Below, piece after piece: positions 5,555 through 5,746 of a stretch of 5,746 bases of DNA. Source of the stretch: Bacteroidota bacterium (GTDB lineage: Bacteria > Bacteroidota > Ignavibacteria > Ignavibacteriales > Melioribacteraceae); contig JAJYMU010000211.1 of the NCBI GenBank assembly GCA_021786655.1, positions 761-6,506 of the forward strand, written 5' to 3'. The position numbers were made by a program, and so were the translations under genes. Every line of letters starts with the position of its first letter. Positions within the stretch are counted from its first letter, which is position 1. Below the pieces are notes generated by a model. It did not search any database and was not told the DNA's origin. It saw nothing but the letters and a program-made list of their open reading frames with translations.

Positions 5555-5746
5555 TCAGTATAAACACTCACGCACTACACTTGCAAGTTGTTCCTGATCA
5601 ACTGGTTTCAACACAATTTTATCTATTCCAAGTTTCATATACTTCTTGGTTATTTCTTCGCTGAGCTTTGCGGAAATTACAACAATCGGAATTGAACGAT
5701 TAGATTCCTTTTTGTGTATCGCTTCGACGAGTTGAATACCGTTCAT
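5555..5746 (-). CDS. C-terminal half of a response-regulator receiver domain; 5' truncated
   Basis: The reading frame runs to the right edge, so only the last 63 residues are visible. They match the second half of a CheY-like receiver: MNGIQLVEAI at the edge corresponds to the loop and helix after the phosphorylated aspartate (usually D-x-MPxMNG), so this methionine is internal and not the start. IPIVVISA (19-26) is strand 4 with the conserved Ser/Thr, and IVLKP (44-48) carries the conserved lysine and cis-proline. The protein stops 15 residues after KP with no output domain following. It is therefore either a single-domain regulator or a receiver at the C-terminus of a larger protein such as a hybrid histidine kinase; the window cannot tell. 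It lies upstream of the NusG-like gene on the same strand. Confidence 0.85.
   Translation of the reverse strand: MNGIQLVEAIHKKESNRSIPIVVISAKLSEEITKKYMKLGIDKIVLKPVDQEQLASVVRECLY

Overview
The window looks like a chromosomal piece of a bacterium from the Bacteroidota/Chlorobiota/Ignavibacteriota group. It is moderately A+T-rich by eye. The main lineage clue is the promoter between rpsT and queE, which has the TTTG-N20-TAnnTTTG architecture of that group, with a second partial match facing the other way. Weak or absent Shine-Dalgarno sites before several genes and a dispersed-type palindromic repeat (about 3045-3146) fit the same assignment. The group is an inference; no rRNA or other decisive marker is present.

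Layout. At the left edge is the 3' end of a + strand gene whose product ends in hexapeptide-type repeats, probably a sugar-phosphate nucleotidyltransferase or acyltransferase. It converges on rpsT (ribosomal protein S20, minus strand), and a hairpin terminator pointing with rpsT lies between them. From the promoter region at about 549-643, rpsT and queE diverge. queE and queD (+) overlap by one base and encode two consecutive steps from dihydroneopterin triphosphate to 7-carboxy-7-deazaguanine, the precursor of queuosine. Next come a BrnT-type toxin and a small ribbon-helix-helix-like antitoxin (+), overlapping by 26 bases. They end 11 bases from the stop of a convergent sirtuin deacylase gene.

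The right half is all minus strand. In transcription order it holds the C-terminal half of a response-regulator receiver domain (cut by the window edge), a NusG paralogue, an OB-fold plus HD-domain protein of the YhaM exoribonuclease type, a secreted TPR protein, the palindromic repeat, and the sirtuin. The exonuclease and TPR genes are 22 bases apart and probably co-transcribed. The receiver and NusG genes are also close (36 bases to the preferred NusG start). The sirtuin is separated from the TPR gene by the repeat.

The genes are mostly housekeeping or tRNA modification, plus one toxin-antitoxin pair. I see no convincing new multi-gene system. The items most worth following up are the receiver/NusG/exonuclease/TPR arrangement, the palindromic repeat, and the toxin-antitoxin pair placed between queD and the sirtuin.
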